Part shown: positions 1-13,500 of the stretch, piece after piece
How positions within the stretch are numbered: position 1 is the stretch's first letter
Layout: every line of letters begins with the position of its first letter
NCBI GenBank assembly: GCA_031769625.1
Contig: JAUIMM010002349.1
Location: 496,001-560,000 of the forward strand
Direction: 5' to 3'
DNA length: 64,000 bases
DNA from: Taudactylus pleione
Taxonomy: Eukaryota > Chordata > Amphibia > Anura > Myobatrachidae
The notes under the pieces: generated by a model
Told to the model about the DNA's origin: nothing
The model's input: only the letters and a program-made list of their open reading frames with translations
Databases searched by the model: none
Translations under genes and position numbers: made by a program

Positions 1-3000
1 AAGGGTAAATATATTTCTGGTGAGTTGTGTGAAAATTATGCGCCAAAATCAACTTCTGTTACTGCAGCAAATCTTTTTTAATTTGTACCAACATTTTTAA
101 GCAGAATTTGGGGATTTTTTGAAAAAAAAAATTTTGGCCAAATTTTAAGGTCCGGGCCTTACGTAATTTTTCATTTGGGTAAATATATTTCTGGTGAGTT
201 CTGTGTCAAAATTAAGCACCAAAATCAACTGCTGTCACTGCAGCAAATATTTTTTAAGTTGTACCAACATTTTGAAGCAGAATTTGGGGATTTTTGAAAA
301 AAAAAATTTTGGCCTATTTTTAAGGTCCAGGGCTTACGTAATTTTTCATATGGGTAAATATATTTCTGGTGAGTTGTGTGAAAATTAAGCACCAAAATCA
401 ACTTCTGTCACAGCAGCAAATATTTTTTAAGTTGTACCAACATTTTTAAGCAGAATTTGGGGATTTTTGTAAATAAAAATTTTGCCCGATGTTTAAGGTC
501 CGGGGATTACGTAATTTTTCATATGGGTAAATATATTTCTGGTGAGTTCTGTGTCAAAATTATGCACCAAAATCAACTTCTGCCACTGCAGGAAATCTTT
601 TTTAAGTTGTACCAACATTTTTAAGCAGAATTTGGGGATTTTTGAAAATAAAAATTTTGGCCGATGTTTAAGGTCCGGGGATTACGTAATTTTTCATATG
701 GGTAAATATATTTCTGGTGAGTTCTGTGTCAAAATTAAGCACCAAAATCAACTTCTGTCACTGCAGCAAATCTTTTTTAAGTTGTACCAACATTTTTAAG
801 CAGAATTTGGGGATTTTTGAAAATTAAAAATTTTGGACGATGTTTAAGGTCCGGGGCTTACGTAATTTTTCATATGGATAAATATATTTCTGGTGAGTTC
901 TGTGTCAAAATTAAGCACCAAAATCAACTTCTGTCACTGCAGCAAATCTTTTTTAAGTTGTACCAACATTTTTAAACAGAATTTAGGGATTTTTGAAACT
1001 AAAAAATTTTGGCTGATGTTTAAGGTCCGGGGCTTACGTAATTTTTCATACGGGTAAATATATTTCTGGTGAGTTGTGTGAAAATTAAGCACCAAAATCA
1101 ACTTCTGTCACTGCAGCAAATCTATTTTAATTTGTACCAACATTTTTAAGCAGAATTTGGGGATTTTTTGGAAAAAAAAAATTTTGGACAATTTTTAAGG
1201 TCCGGGGCTTACGTAATTTTTCATACTTGTAAATATATTTCTGGTGAGTTCTGTGTCAAAATTAAGCACCAAAATCAACTTCTGTCACTGCAGCAAATCT
1301 TTTTTACGTTGTACCAACATTTTTAAGCAGAATTTGGGGATTTTTGAAAATTAAAAATTTTGGACGATGTTTAAGGTCCGGGGCTTACGTAATTTTTCAT
1401 ATGGGTAAATATAATTCTGGTGAGTTGTGTGAAAATTAAGCACCAAAATCAACTTCTGTCACTGCAGCAAATCTTTTTTAAGTTGTACTAACATTTTTAA
1501 GCAGAATTTGGGGATTTTTGAAAATAAAAAAATTTTGCCGATGTTTAAGGTCCGGGGCTTACGTAATATTTCATATGGGTAAATATATTTCTGGTGAGTT
1601 CTGTGTCAAAATTATGCACCAAAATCAACTTCTGCCACTGCAGGAAATCTTTTTTAAGTTGTACCAACATTTTTAAGCAGAATTTGGGGATTTTTGAAAA
1701 TAAAAAATTTTGGACGATTTTTAAGGTCCGGGGCTTACGTAATTTTTCATACGGGTAATATATTTCTGGTGAGTTGTGTGAAAATTAAGCACCAAAATCA
1801 ACTTCTGTCACTGCAGCAAATCTTTTTTAAGTTGTACCAACATTTTTAAGCAGAATTTGGGGATTTTTGAAAAAAAAAAATTTGGCCGATTTTTAAGGTC
1901 CAGGGCTTACGTAATTTTTCATATGGGTAAATATATTTCTGGTGAGCTGTGTGAAAATTAAGCGCCAAAATCAACTTCTGTTACTGCAGCAAATCTTTTT
2001 TAAGTTGTACCAACATTTTTAAGCAGAATTTGGGGATTTTTGAAAATAAAAAATTTTGGCCGATGTTTAAGGTCCGGGGCTTATGTAATTTTTCATAAGG
2101 GTAAATATATTTCTGGTGAGTTCTGTGTCAAAATTAAGCACCAAAATCAACTTCTGTCACTGCAGCAAATCTTTTTTAAGTTGTACCAACATTTTTAAGC
2201 AGAATTTGGGGATTTTTGAAAAAAAAATATTTGGCCGATTTTTAAGGTCCGGGGCTTATGTAATTTTTCATACGGGTAAATATATTTCTGGTGAGTTCTG
2301 TGTCAAAATTAAGCACCAAAATCAACTTCTGCCACTGCAGGAAATCTTTTTTAAGTTGTACCAACATTTATAAGCAGAATTTGGGGATTTTTGAAAATAA
2401 AAGTTTTGGCCGATTTTTAAGGTCCGGGGCTTACGTAATTTTTCATAAGGGTAAATATATTTCTGGTGAGTTCTGTGTCAAAATTAAGCACCAAAATCAA
2501 CTGCTGTCACTGCAGCAAATCTTTTTTAAGTTGTACCAACATTTTTAAGCAGAATTTGGGGATTTTTGAAAAAAAAAATTTTGGCCGATGTTTAAGGTCC
2601 GGGGCTTACGTAATATTTCATATGGGTAAATATATTTCTGGTGAGTTCTGTGTCAAAATTATGCACCAAAATCAACTTCAGCCACTGCAGGAAATCTTTT
2701 TTAAGTTGTACCAACATTTTTAAGCAGAATTTGGGGAATTTTGAAAAAAAAAAAATTTTTGACCGATTTTTAAGGTCCGGGGCTTATGTTATTTTTCATA
2801 CGGGTAAATATATTCTGGTGAGTTCTATGTCAAAATTAAGCACCAAAATCAACTTCAGCCACCGCAGCAAATCTTTTTTAAGTTGTACCAACATTTTTAA
2901 GCAGAATTTGGGGATTTTTGAAAATAAAAAATTTTGGCCGATGTTTAAGGTCTGGGGCTTACGTAATTTTTCATAAGGGTAAATATATTTCTGGTGAGTT

Positions 3001-4197
3001 CTGTGTCAAAATTAAGCACCAAAATCAACTTCTGTCACTGCAGCAAATCTTTTTTAAGTTGTACCAACATTTTTAAGCAGAATTTGGGGATTTTTGAAAA
3101 TAAAAAATTTTGGCCGATTTTTAAGGTCCGGGGCTTACGTAATTTTTCATATGGGTAAATATAATTCTGGTGAGTTGTGTGAAAATTAAGTACCAAAATC
3201 AACTTCTGTCACTGCAGCAAATCTTTTTTAAGTTGTACCAACATTTTTAAGCAGAATTTGGGGATTTTTGAAAATAAAAATTTTGGCCGATGTTTAAGGT
3301 CCGGGGCTTACATAATTTTTCATATGGGTAAATATATTTCTGGTGAGTTGTGTGAAAATTAAGCACCAAAATCAACTTCTGTCACTGCAGCAAATCTTTT
3401 TTAAGTTGTACCAACATTTTTAAGCAGAATTTGGGGATTTTTGAAAAAAAAAAATTTTGGCCTATTTTTAAGGTCCAGGGCTTACGTAATTTTTCATACT
3501 GGTAAATATATTTCTGGTGAGTTGTGTGAAAATTAAGCACCAAAATCAACTTCTGTCACTGCAGCAAATCTTTTTTAAGTTGTACCAACATTTTTAAGCA
3601 GAATTTAAGGGATTTTTGAAGAAAAAAAATTTTGACCGATTTTGTAAGGTTCGGGGCTTACGTAATTTTTCATATGGGTAAATATATTTCTGGTGAGTTC
3701 TGTGTCAAAATTATGCACCAAAATCAACTTCTGCCACTGCAGGAAATCTTTTTTACGTTGTACCAACATTTTTAAGCAGAATTTGGGGATTTTTGGAAAA
3801 AAAAATTTAGCTGATTTTTAAGGTCCGGGGCTTACGTAATTTTTCATATGGGTAAATATATTTCTGGTGAGTTGTGTGAAAATTATGCGCCAAAATCAAC
3901 TTCTGTTACTGCAGCAAATCTTTTTTAAGTTGTACCAACATTTTTAAGCAGAATTTGGGGATTTTTGAAAATAAAAAATTTTGGCCGATGTTTAAGGTCC
4001 GGGGCTTACATAATTTTTCATACGGGTAAATATATTTCTGGTCAGTTGTGTGTCAAAATTAAGCACCAAAATCAACTTCTGTCACTGCAGCAAATCTTTT
4101 TTAAGTTGTACCAACATTTTTAAGCAGAATTTGGGGATTTTTGGAATAAAAAAATTTTGGACAATTTTTAACGTCCGGGGCTTACGTAATTTTTCAT
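1..4197 (+). repeat. HOR copy A1, 24 monomers
   Basis: Base 1 aligns with base 4198, and markers such as CACAGCAGC (409 and 4606) recur exactly 4,197 bases apart. The unit holds distinctive monomers in order. They include GGATAAAT (about 880), AAACTAAAAAATTTT (about 996), TACTAAC (about 1486), the TAATATATT deletion (about 1756), GAGCTGTG (about 1946), a run of four near-identical monomers at 2116-2817, and TCTATGTC with CACCGCAG (about 2825-2865). It ends with a GTCAGTTGTG monomer at about 4043. The window opens inside the array, so whether base 1 is the natural start of the unit cannot be told. Confidence 0.85.
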
Positions 4198-6566
4198 AAG
4201 GGTAAATATATTTCTGGTGAGTTGTGTGAAAATTATGCGCCAAAATCAACTTCTGTTACTGCAGCAAATCTTTTTTAATTTGTACCAACATTTTTAAGCA
4301 GAATTTGGGGATTTTTTGAAAAAAAAAATTTTGGCCAAATTTTAAGGTCCGGGCCTTACGTAATTTTTCATTTGGGTAAATATATTTCTGGTGAGTTCTG
4401 TGTCAAAATTAAGCACCAAAATCAACTGCTGTCACTGCAGCAAATATTTTTTAAGTTGTACCAACATTTTGAAGCAGAATTTGGGGATTTTTGAAAAAAA
4501 AAATTTTGGCCTATTTTTAAGGTCCAGGGCTTACGTAATTTTTCATATGGGTAAATATATTTCTGGTGAGTTGTGTGAAAATTAAGCACCAAAATCAACT
4601 TCTGTCACAGCAGCAAATATTTTTTAAGTTGTACCAACATTTTTAAGCAGAATTTGGGGATTTTTGAAAATAAAAATTTTGGCCGATGTTTAAGGTCCGG
4701 GGATTACGTAATTTTTCATATGGGTAAATATATTTCTGGTGAGTTCTGTGTCAAAATTAAGCACCAAAATCAACTTCTGTCACTGCAGCAAATCTTTTTT
4801 AAGTTGTACTAACATTTTTAAGCAGAATTTGGGGATTTTTGAAAATAAAAAAATTTTGCCGATGTTTAAGGTCCGGGGCTTACGTAATATTTCATATGGG
4901 TAAATATATTTCTGGTGAGTTCTGTGTCAAAATTATGCACCAAAATCAACTTCTGCCACTGCAGGAAATCTTTTTTAAGTTGTACCAACATTTTTAAGCA
5001 GAATTTGGGGATTTTTGAAAATAAAAAATTTTGGACGATTTTTAAGGTCCGGGGCTTACGTAATTTTTCATACGGGTAATATATTTCTGGTGAGTTGTGT
5101 GAAAATTAAGCACCAAAATCAACTTCTGTCACTGCAGCAAATCTTTTTTAAGTTGTACCAACATTTTTAAGCAGAATTTGGGGATTTTTGAAAAAAAAAA
5201 ATTTGGCCGATTTTTAAGGTCCAGGGCTTACGTAATTTTTCATATGGGTAAATATATTTCTGGTGAGCTGTGTGAAAATTAAGCGCCAAAATCAACTTCT
5301 GTTACTGCAGCAAATCTTTTTTAAGTTGTACCAACATTTTTAAGCAGAATTTGGGGATTTTTGAAAATAAAAAATTTTGGCCGATGTTTAAGGTCCGGGG
5401 CTTATGTAATTTTTCATAAGGGTAAATATATTTCTGGTGAGTTCTGTGTCAAAATTAAGCACCAAAATCAACTTCTGTCACTGCAGCAAATCTTTTTTAA
5501 GTTGTACCAACATTTTTAAGCAGAATTTGGGGATTTTTGAAAAAAAAATATTTGGCCGATTTTTAAGGTCCGGGGCTTATGTAATTTTTCATACGGGTAA
5601 ATATATTTCTGGTGAGTTCTGTGTCAAAATTAAGCACCAAAATCAACTTCTGCCACTGCAGGAAATCTTTTTTAAGTTGTACCAACATTTATAAGCAGAA
5701 TTTGGGGATTTTTGAAAATAAAAGTTTTGGCCGATTTTTAAGGTCCGGGGCTTACGTAATTTTTCATAAGGGTAAATATATTTCTGGTGAGTTCTGTGTC
5801 AAAATTAAGCACCAAAATCAACTGCTGTCACTGCAGCAAATCTTTTTTAAGTTGTACCAACATTTTTAAGCAGAATTTGGGGATTTTTGAAAAAAAAAAT
5901 TTTGGCCGATGTTTAAGGTCCGGGGCTTACGTAATATTTCATATGGGTAAATATATTTCTGGTGAGTTCTGTGTCAAAATTATGCACCAAAATCAACTTC
6001 AGCCACTGCAGGAAATCTTTTTTAAGTTGTACCAACATTTTTAAGCAGAATTTGGGGAATTTTGAAAAAAAAAAAATTTTTGACCGATTTTTAAGGTCCG
6101 GGGCTTATGTTATTTTTCATACAGGTAAATATATTCTGGTGAGTTCTATGTCAAAATTAAGCACCAAAATCAACTTCAGCCACCGCAGCAAATCTTTTTT
6201 AAGTTGTACCAACATTTTTAAGCAGAATTTGGGGATTTTTGAAAATAAAAAATTTTGGCCGATGTTTAAGGTCTGGGGCTTACGTAATTTTTCATAAGGG
6301 TAAATATATTTCTGGTGAGTTCTGTGTCAAAATTAAGCACCAAAATCAACTTCTGTCACTGCAGCAAATCTTTTTTAAGTTGTACCAACATTTTTAAGCA
6401 GAATTTGGGGATTTTTGAAAATAAAAAATTTTGGCCGATTTTTAAGGTCCGGGGCTTACGTAATTTTTCATATGGGTAAATATAATTCTGGTGAGTTGTG
6501 TGAAAATTAAGTACCAAAATCAACTTCTGTCACTGCAGCAAATCTTTTTTAAGTTGTACCAACATT
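4198..6566 (+). repeat. HOR copy A2, shortened
   Basis: The first three monomers match A1 at an offset of 4,197. From about 4806 to 6566 the match continues at an offset of 3,321, so A2 lacks 876 bp (five monomers) found in A1. After 6566 the sequence leaves A1: GATTTTGAAAAAAATAATTTTTGGCAG replaces the expected monomer end, and different monomer types follow. Its second half, with the next segment, is nearly repeated at about 61,660-63,820. Confidence 0.8.
4739..4912 (+). repeat. Chimeric monomer at a five-monomer deletion join
   Basis: Its first half (TTCTGTGTC, AAGCACC) matches the A1 monomer starting at 717. Its second half carries TACTAAC and the ATTTTGCCGATG ending of the A1 monomer starting at about 1420. 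The offset to A1 changes here from 4,197 to 3,321. Fusion inside a monomer at equivalent positions is what an in-register unequal crossover would leave. Confidence 0.75.
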
Positions 6567-7138
6567 TTTAAGCAGAATTTGGGGATTTTGAAAAAAATAA
6601 TTTTTGGCAGATGTTTAAGGTCCGGGGCTTACATAATTTTTCATACGGGTAAATATATTTCTGGTGAGTTGTGTGAAAATTAAGCACCAAAATCAACTTC
6701 TGTCACTGCAACAAATCTTTTTTAAGTTGTACCAACATTTTTAAGCAGAATTTGGGGATTTTTGAAAATATAAAATTTTGGCCGATGTTTAAGGTCCGGG
6801 GCTTACATAATTTTTCATATGGGTAAATATATTTCTGTTGAGTTGTGTGAAAATTAAGCACCAAAATCAACTTCTGTCACTGCAGCAAATCTTTTTTAAG
6901 TTGTACCAACATTTTTAAGCAGAATTTGGGGATTTTTGAAGAAAAAAAATTTTGACCGATTTTGTAAGGTTCGGGGCTTACGTAATTTTTCATAAGGGTA
7001 AATATATTTCTGGTGAGTTCTGTGTCAAAATTATGCACCAAAATCAACTTCTGCCACTGCAGGAAATCTTTTTTACGTTGTACCAACATTTTTAAGCAGA
7101 ATTTGGGGATTTTTGAAAATAAAAAATTTTGGCCGATG
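6567..7138 (+). repeat. Linker segment with K anchor monomer
   Basis: Three or so monomers join block A to block B. One has CTGCAACAAAT and AAAATATAAAATTTT, followed by TTCTGTTGAG in place of TTCTGGTGAG. The K monomer follows, marked by GAAGAAAAAAAATTTTGACC and GTAAGGTTCGG, then a monomer with TTTACGTTG. The same order recurs near 18,400-18,900, 23,500-23,900, 55,360-55,700 and 63,220-63,560, which makes this string a useful landmark in the array. Confidence 0.75.
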
Positions 7139-10100
7139 TTTAAGGTCCGGGGCTTACGTAATTTTTCATATGGGTAAATATAATTCTGGTGAGTTGTGTG
7201 AAAATTAAGCACCAAAATCAACTTCTGTCACTGCAGCAAATCTTTTTTAAGTTGTACCAACATTTTTAAGCAGAATTTGGGGATTTTTGAAAAAAAAAAA
7301 TTTAGCCGATTTTTAAGGTCCAGGGCTTACGTAATTTTTCATATGGGTAAATATATTTCTGGTGAGTTGTGTGAAAATTATGCGCCAAAATCAACTTCTG
7401 TTACTGCAGCAAATCTTTTTTAATTTGTACCAACATTTTTAAGCAGAATTTGGGGAAAAAAAATTTTGGACAATTTTTAAGGTCCGGGGCTTACGTAATT
7501 ATTCATAAGGGTAAATATATTTCTGGTGAGTTCTGTGTGAAAATTAAGCACCAAAATCAACTTCTGTCACTGCAGCAAATATTTTTTAAGTTGTACCAAC
7601 ATTTTTAAGCAGAATTTGGGGATTTTTGAAAATAAAAAATTTTGGACGATTTTTAAGGTCCGGGGCTTACGTAATTTTTCATAAGGGTAAATATATTTCT
7701 GGTGAGTTCTGTGTCAAAATTAAGCACCAAAATCAACTTCTGTCACTGCAGCAAATCTTTTTTAAGTTGTACCAACATTTTTAAGCAGAATTTGGGGATT
7801 TTTGGAATAAAAAAATTTTGGACAATTTTTAACGTCCGGGGCTTACGTAATTTTTCATAAGGGTAAATATATTTCTGGTGAGTTGTGTGAAAATTATGCG
7901 CCAAAATCAACTTCTGTTACTGCAGCAAATCTTTTTTAATTTGTACCAACATTTTTAAGCAGAATTTGGGGATTTTTTGAAAAAAAAAATTTTGGCCAAA
8001 TTTTAAGGTCCAGGGCTTACGTAATTTTTCATATGGGTAAATATATTTCTGGTGAGTTCTGTGTCAAAATTAAGCACCAAAATCAACTTCTGTCACTGCA
8101 TCAAATCTTTTTTAAGTTGTGTACCAACATTTTTAAGCAGAATTTGGGGATTTTTGAAAATATAAAATTTTGGCCGATGTTTAAGGTCCGGGGCTTACAT
8201 AATTTTTCATATGGGTAAATATATTTCTGGTCAGTTGTGTGTCAAAATTAAGCACCAAAATCAACTTCTGTCACTGCAGCAAATCTTTTTTAAGTTGTAC
8301 CAACATTTTTAAGCAGAATTTGGGGATTTTTGGAATAAAAAAATTTTGGACAATTTTTAACGTCCGGGGCTTACGTAATTATTCATAAGGGTAAATATAT
8401 TTCTGGTAAGTTCTGTGTCTAAATTAAGCACCAAAATCAACTTCTGTCACTGCAGCAAATATTTTTTAAGTTGTACCAACATTTTGAAGCAGAATTTGGG
8501 GATTTTTGAAAAAAAAAAATTTTGGCCTATTTTTAAGGTCCAGGGCTTACGTAATTTTTCATACTGGTAAATATATTTCTGGTGAGTTGTGTGAAAATTA
8601 AGCACCAAAATCAACTTCTGCCACTGCAGGAAATCTTTTTTAAGTTGTACCAACATTTTTAAGCAGAATTTGGGGATTTTTGAAAATAAAAATTTTGGCC
8701 GATGTTTAAGGTCCGGGGCTTACGTAATTTTTCATAAGGGTAAATATATTTCTGGTGAGTTCTGTGTCAAAATTAAGCACCAAAATCAACTTCTGTCACT
8801 GCAGCAAATCTTTTTTAAGTTGTACCAACATTTTTAAGCAGAATTTGGGGATTTATGAAATTAAAACATTTTGGCTGATGTTTAAGGTCCGGGGCTTACG
8901 TAATTTTTCATACTAGTAAATATATTTCTGGTGAGTTGTGTGAACATTAAGCACCAAAATCAACTTCTGTCACTGCAGCAAATCTTTTTTAAGTTGTACC
9001 AACATTTTTAAGCAGAATTTGGGGATTTTTGAAAAAAAAAAATTTTGGCCTATTTTTAAGGTCCAGGGCTTACGTAATTTTTTATACTGGTAAATATATT
9101 TCTGGTGAGTTGTGTGAAAATTAAGCACCAAAATCAACTTCTGTCACTGCAGCAAATCTTTTTTAAGTTGTACCAACATTTTTAAGCAGAATTTGGGGAT
9201 TTTTGAAAAAAAAAATTTTGGCCGATGTTTAAGGTCCGGGGCTTACATAATTTTTCATATGGGTAAATATATTTCTGGTGAGTTGTGTGAAAATTAAGCA
9301 CCAAAATCAACTTCTGTCACTGCAGCAAATCTTTTTTAAGTTGTACCAACATTTTTAAGCAGAATTTGGGGATTTTTGAAGAAAAAAAATTTTGACCGAT
9401 TTTGTAAGGTTCGGGGCTTACGTAATTTTTCATATGGGTAAATATATTTCTGGTGAGTTCTGTGTCAAAATTATGCACCAAAATCAACTTCTGCCACTGC
9501 AGGAAATCTTTTTTACGTTGTACCAACATTTTTAAGCAGAATTTGGGGATTTTGAAAATAAAAAATTTTGGCCGATGTTTAAGGTCCGGGGCTTACGTAA
9601 TTTTTCATATGGGTAAATATAATTCTGGTGAGTTGTGTGAAAATTAAGCACCAAAATCAACTTCTGTCACTGCAGCAAATCTTTTTTAAGTTGTACCAAC
9701 ATTTTTAAGCAGAATTTGGGGATTTTTGAAAAAAAAAAATTTAGCCGATTTTTAAGGTCCAGGGCTTACGTAATTTTTCATATGGGTAAATATATTTCTG
9801 GTGAGTTGTGTGAAAATTATGCGCCAAAATCAACTTCTGTTACTGCAGCAAATCTTTTTTAATTTGTACCAACATTTTTAAGCAAAATTTTGGGATTTTT
9901 GGAAAAAAACTATTTTTGGACAATTTTAAGGTCCGGGGCTTACGTAATTATTCATAAGGGTAAATATAATTCTGGTGAGTTCTGTGTGAAAATTAAGCAC
10001 CAAAATCAACTTCTGTCACTGCAGCAAATATTTTTTAAGTTGTACCAACATTTTTAAGCAGAATTTGGGGATTTTTGAAAATAAAAAATTTTGGACGATT

Positions 10101-10449
10101 TTTAAGGTCCGGGGCTTACGTAATTTTTCATAAGGGTAAATATATTTCTGGTCAGTTGTGTGTCAAAATTAAGCACCAAAATCAACTTCTGTCACTGCAG
10201 CAAATCTTTTTTAAGTTGTACCAACATTTTTAAGCAGAATTTGGGGATTTTTGAAAATAAAAATTTTGCCCGATGTTTAAGGTCCGGAGCTTACGTAATT
10301 TTTCATATGGGTAAATATATTTCTGGTGAGTTCTGTGTCAAAATTATGCACCAAAATCAACTTCTGCCACTGCAGGAAATCTTTTTTAAGTTGTACCAAC
10401 ATTTTTAAGCAGAATTTGGGGATTTTTGAAAATAAAAATTTTGGCCGAT
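7139..10449 (+). repeat. HOR copy B1, 19 monomers (3,311 bp)
   Basis: Markers recur 3,311 bases downstream in B2. These include a 164-bp short monomer (7362), CTGCATCAAATC with GTTGTGTACC (about 8100), a GGTAAGTTCTGTGTCTAAATT monomer (about 8405), and GATTTATGAAATTAAAACATTTT (about 8850). Compared with B2 it lacks one monomer just before the K monomer (about 9280). It also has single-base losses at about 9551 (GGGGATTTTGAAAAT) and about 9925 (ACAATTTTAAGG). Confidence 0.85.
7362..7525 (+). repeat. Short monomer, 164 bp
   Basis: The segment between TTTGGGG and AATTTTGG is cut to a run of eight A, removing about ten bases compared with sister monomers. The same short form recurs in B2 (10,674), at about 19,164, 24,232, 31,570 and 56,046, with slight changes in run length. 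It therefore arose once and was copied with its HOR. Confidence 0.85.
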
Positions 10450-10500
10450 GTTTAAGGTCCGGGGCTTACGTAATTTTTCATATGGGTAAATATAATTCTG
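10326..10500 (+). repeat. Chimeric monomer at the B1/B2 join
   Basis: The first part matches the monomer at 13,813 (TATGCACC, GCCACTGCAGG, TTTAAGTTG, AAAATAAAAATTTTGG). Its end, TAAATATAATTCTGG, matches the end of the monomer that follows K at 9,453. The B unit therefore closes on itself here, inside a monomer, as in a tandem HOR duplication by unequal exchange. Confidence 0.7.
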
Positions 10501-13500
10501 GTGAGTTGTGTGAAAATTAAGCACCAAAATCAACTTCTGTCACTGCAGCAAATCTTTTTTAAGTTGTACCAACATTTTTAAGCAGAATTTGGGGATTTTT
10601 GAAAAAAAAAAATTTAGCCGATTTTTAAGGTCCAGGGCTTACGTAATTTTTCATATGGGTAAATATATTTCTGGTGAGTTGTGTGAAAATTATGCGCCAA
10701 AATCAACTTCTGTTACTGCAGCAAATCTTTTTTAATTTGTACCAACATTTTTAAGCAGAATTTGGGGAAAAAAAATTTTGGACAATTTTTAAGGTCCGGG
10801 GCTTACGTAATTATTCATAAGGGTAAATATATTTCTGGTGAGTTCTGTGTGAAAATTAAGCACCAAAATCAACTTCTGTCACTGCAGCAAATATTTTTTA
10901 AGTTGTACCAACATTTTTAAGCAGAATTTGGGGATTTTTGAAAATAAAAAATTTTGGACGATTTTTAAGGTCCGGGGCTTACGTAATTTTTCATAAGGAT
11001 AAATATATTTCTGGTGAGTTCTGTGTCAAAATTAAGCACCAAAATCAACTTCTGTCACTGCAGCAAATCTTTTTTAAGTTGTACCAACATTTTTAAGCAG
11101 AATTTGGGGATTTTTGGAATAAAAAAATTTTGGACAATTTTTAACGTCCGGGGCTTACGTAATTTTTCATAAGGGTAAATATATTTCTGGTGAGTTGTGT
11201 GAAAATTATGCGCCAAAATCAACTTCTGTTACTGCAGCAAATCTTTTTTAATTTGTACCAACATTTTTAAGCAGAATTTGGGGATTTTTTGAAAAAAAAA
11301 TTTTGGCCAAATTTTAAGGTCCAGGGCTTACGTAATTTTTCATATGGGTAAATATATTTCTGGTGAGTTCTGTGTCAAAATTAAGCACCAAAATCAACTT
11401 CTGTCACTGCATCAAATCTTTTTTAAGTTGTGTACCAACATTTTTAAGCAGAATTTGGGGATTTTTGAAAATATAAAATTTTGGCCGATGTTTAAGGTCC
11501 GGGGCTTACATAATTTTTCATATGGGTAAATATATTTCTGGTCAGTTGTGTGTCAAAATTAAGCACCAAAATCAACTTCTGTCACTGCAGCAAATCTTTT
11601 TTAAGTTGTACCAACATTTTTAAGCAGAATTTGGGGATTTTTGGAATAAAAAAATTTTGGACAATTTTTAATGTCCGGGGCTTACGTAATTATTCATAAG
11701 GGTAAATATATTTCTGGTAAGTTCTGTGTCTAAATTAAGCACCAAAATCAACTTCTGTCACTGCAGCAAATATTTTTTAAGTTGTACCAACATTTTGAAG
11801 CAGAATTTGGGGATTTTTGAAAAAAAAAAATTTTGGCCTATTTTTAAGGTCCAGGGCTTACGTAATTTTTCATACTGGTAAATATATTTCTGGTGAGTTG
11901 TGTGAAAATTAAGCACCAAAATCAACTTCTGCCACTGCAGGAAATCTTTTTTAAGTTGTACCAACATTTTTAAGCAGAATTTGGGGATTTTTGAAAATAA
12001 AAATTTTGGCCGATGTTTAAGGTCCGGGGCTTACGTAATTTTTCATAAGGGTAAATATATTTCTGGTGAGTTCTGTGTCAAAATTAAGCACCAAAATCAA
12101 CTTCTGTCACTGCAGCAAATCTTTTTTAAGTTGTACCAACATTTTTAAGCAGAATTTGGGGATTTATGAAATTAAAACATTTTGGCTGATGTTTAAGGTC
12201 CGGGGCTTACGTAATTTTTCATACTAGTAAATATATTTCTGGTGAGTTGTGTGAACATTAAGCACCAAAATCAACTTCTGTCACTGCAGCAAATCTTTTT
12301 TAAGTTGTACCAACATTTTTAAGCAGAATTTGGGGATTTTTGAAAAAAAAAAATTTTGGCCTATTTTTAAGGTCCAGGGCTTACGTAATTTTTTATACTG
12401 GTAAATATATTTCTGGTGAGTTGTGTGAAAATTAAGCACCAAAATCAACTTCTGTCACTGCAGCAAATCTTTTTTAAGTTGTACCAACATTTTTAAGCAG
12501 AATTTGGGGATTTTTGAAAAAAAAAATTTTGGCCGATGTTTAAGGTCCGGGGCTTACATAATTTTTCATACGGGTAAATATATTTCTGGTGAGTTGTGTG
12601 AAAATTAAGCACCAAAATCAACTTCTGTCACTGCAGCAAACCTTTTTTAAGTTGTACCAACATTTTTAAGCAGAATTTGGGGATTTTTGAAAATTAAAAA
12701 TTTTGGCCGATGTTTAAGGTCCGGGGCTTACATAATTTTTCATATGGGTAAATATATTTCTGGTGAGTTGTGTGAAAATTAAGCACCAAAATCAACTTCT
12801 GTCACTGCAGCAAATCTTTTTTAAGTTGTACCAACATTTTTAAGCAGAATTTGGGGATTTTTGAAGAAAAAAAATTTTGACCGATTTTGTAAGGTTCGGG
12901 GCTTACGTAATTTTTCATATGGGTAAATATATTTCTGGTGAGTTCTGTGTCAAAATTATGCACCAAAATCAACTTCTGCCACTGCAGGAAATCTTTTTTA
13001 CGTTGTACCAACATTTTTAAGCAGAATTTGGGGATTTTTGAAAATAAAAAATTTTGGCCGATGTTTAAGGTCCGGGGCTTACGTAATTTTTCATATGGGT
13101 AAATATAATTCTGGTGAGTTGTGTGAAAATTAAGCACCAAAATCAACTTCTGTCACTGCAGCAAATCTTTTTTAAGTTGTACCAACATTTTTAAGCAGAA
13201 TTTGGGGATTTTTGAAAAAAAAAAATTTAGCCGATTTTTAAGGTCCAGGGCTTACGTAATTTTTCATATGGGTAAATATATTTCTGGTGAGTTGTGTGAA
13301 AATTATGCGCCAAAATCAACTTCTGTTACTGCAGCAAATCTTTTTTAATTTGTACCAACATTTTTAAGCAAAATTTTGGGATTTTTGGAAAAAAACTATT
13401 TTTGGACAATTTTTAAGGTCCGGGGCTTACGTAATTATTCATAAGGGTAAATATAATTCTGGTGAGTTCTGTGTGAAAATTAAGCACCAAAATCAACTTC

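Noticed and set aside
2116..2976. Overlapping plus-strand reading frames of 85-111 codons, recurring through the array as similar Cys/Ser/Lys-rich peptides
   Set aside because: They begin at GTG inside the repeat, overlap the next copy every 175 bases, span about one and a half monomers and end at the same stop. A monomer of 175 shifts frame by one, so no continuous coding is possible, and there is no codon-position pattern in the variation. They are repeat by-products, not a gene family.
6960..6985. Possible CENP-B box at GGTTCGGGGCTTACGTAA in the K monomer
   Set aside because: Against the box NTTCGNNNNANNCGGGN only six of nine fixed bases fit: the central A and the last two G are wrong. 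The ATACGGG variant fits the 3' half only. No monomer I looked at has a full box.
6877..7221. Minus-strand reading frame of 114 codons recurring at 12802, 18586, 23655, 35872, 41468, 44617 and other places
   Set aside because: It exists only where indels in the K monomer and its neighbour happen to keep frame across two monomers. A one-base loss at about 9,551 closes it in B1 without any sign of selection. Each monomer encodes variants of the same low-complexity peptide, as expected from translated satellite.
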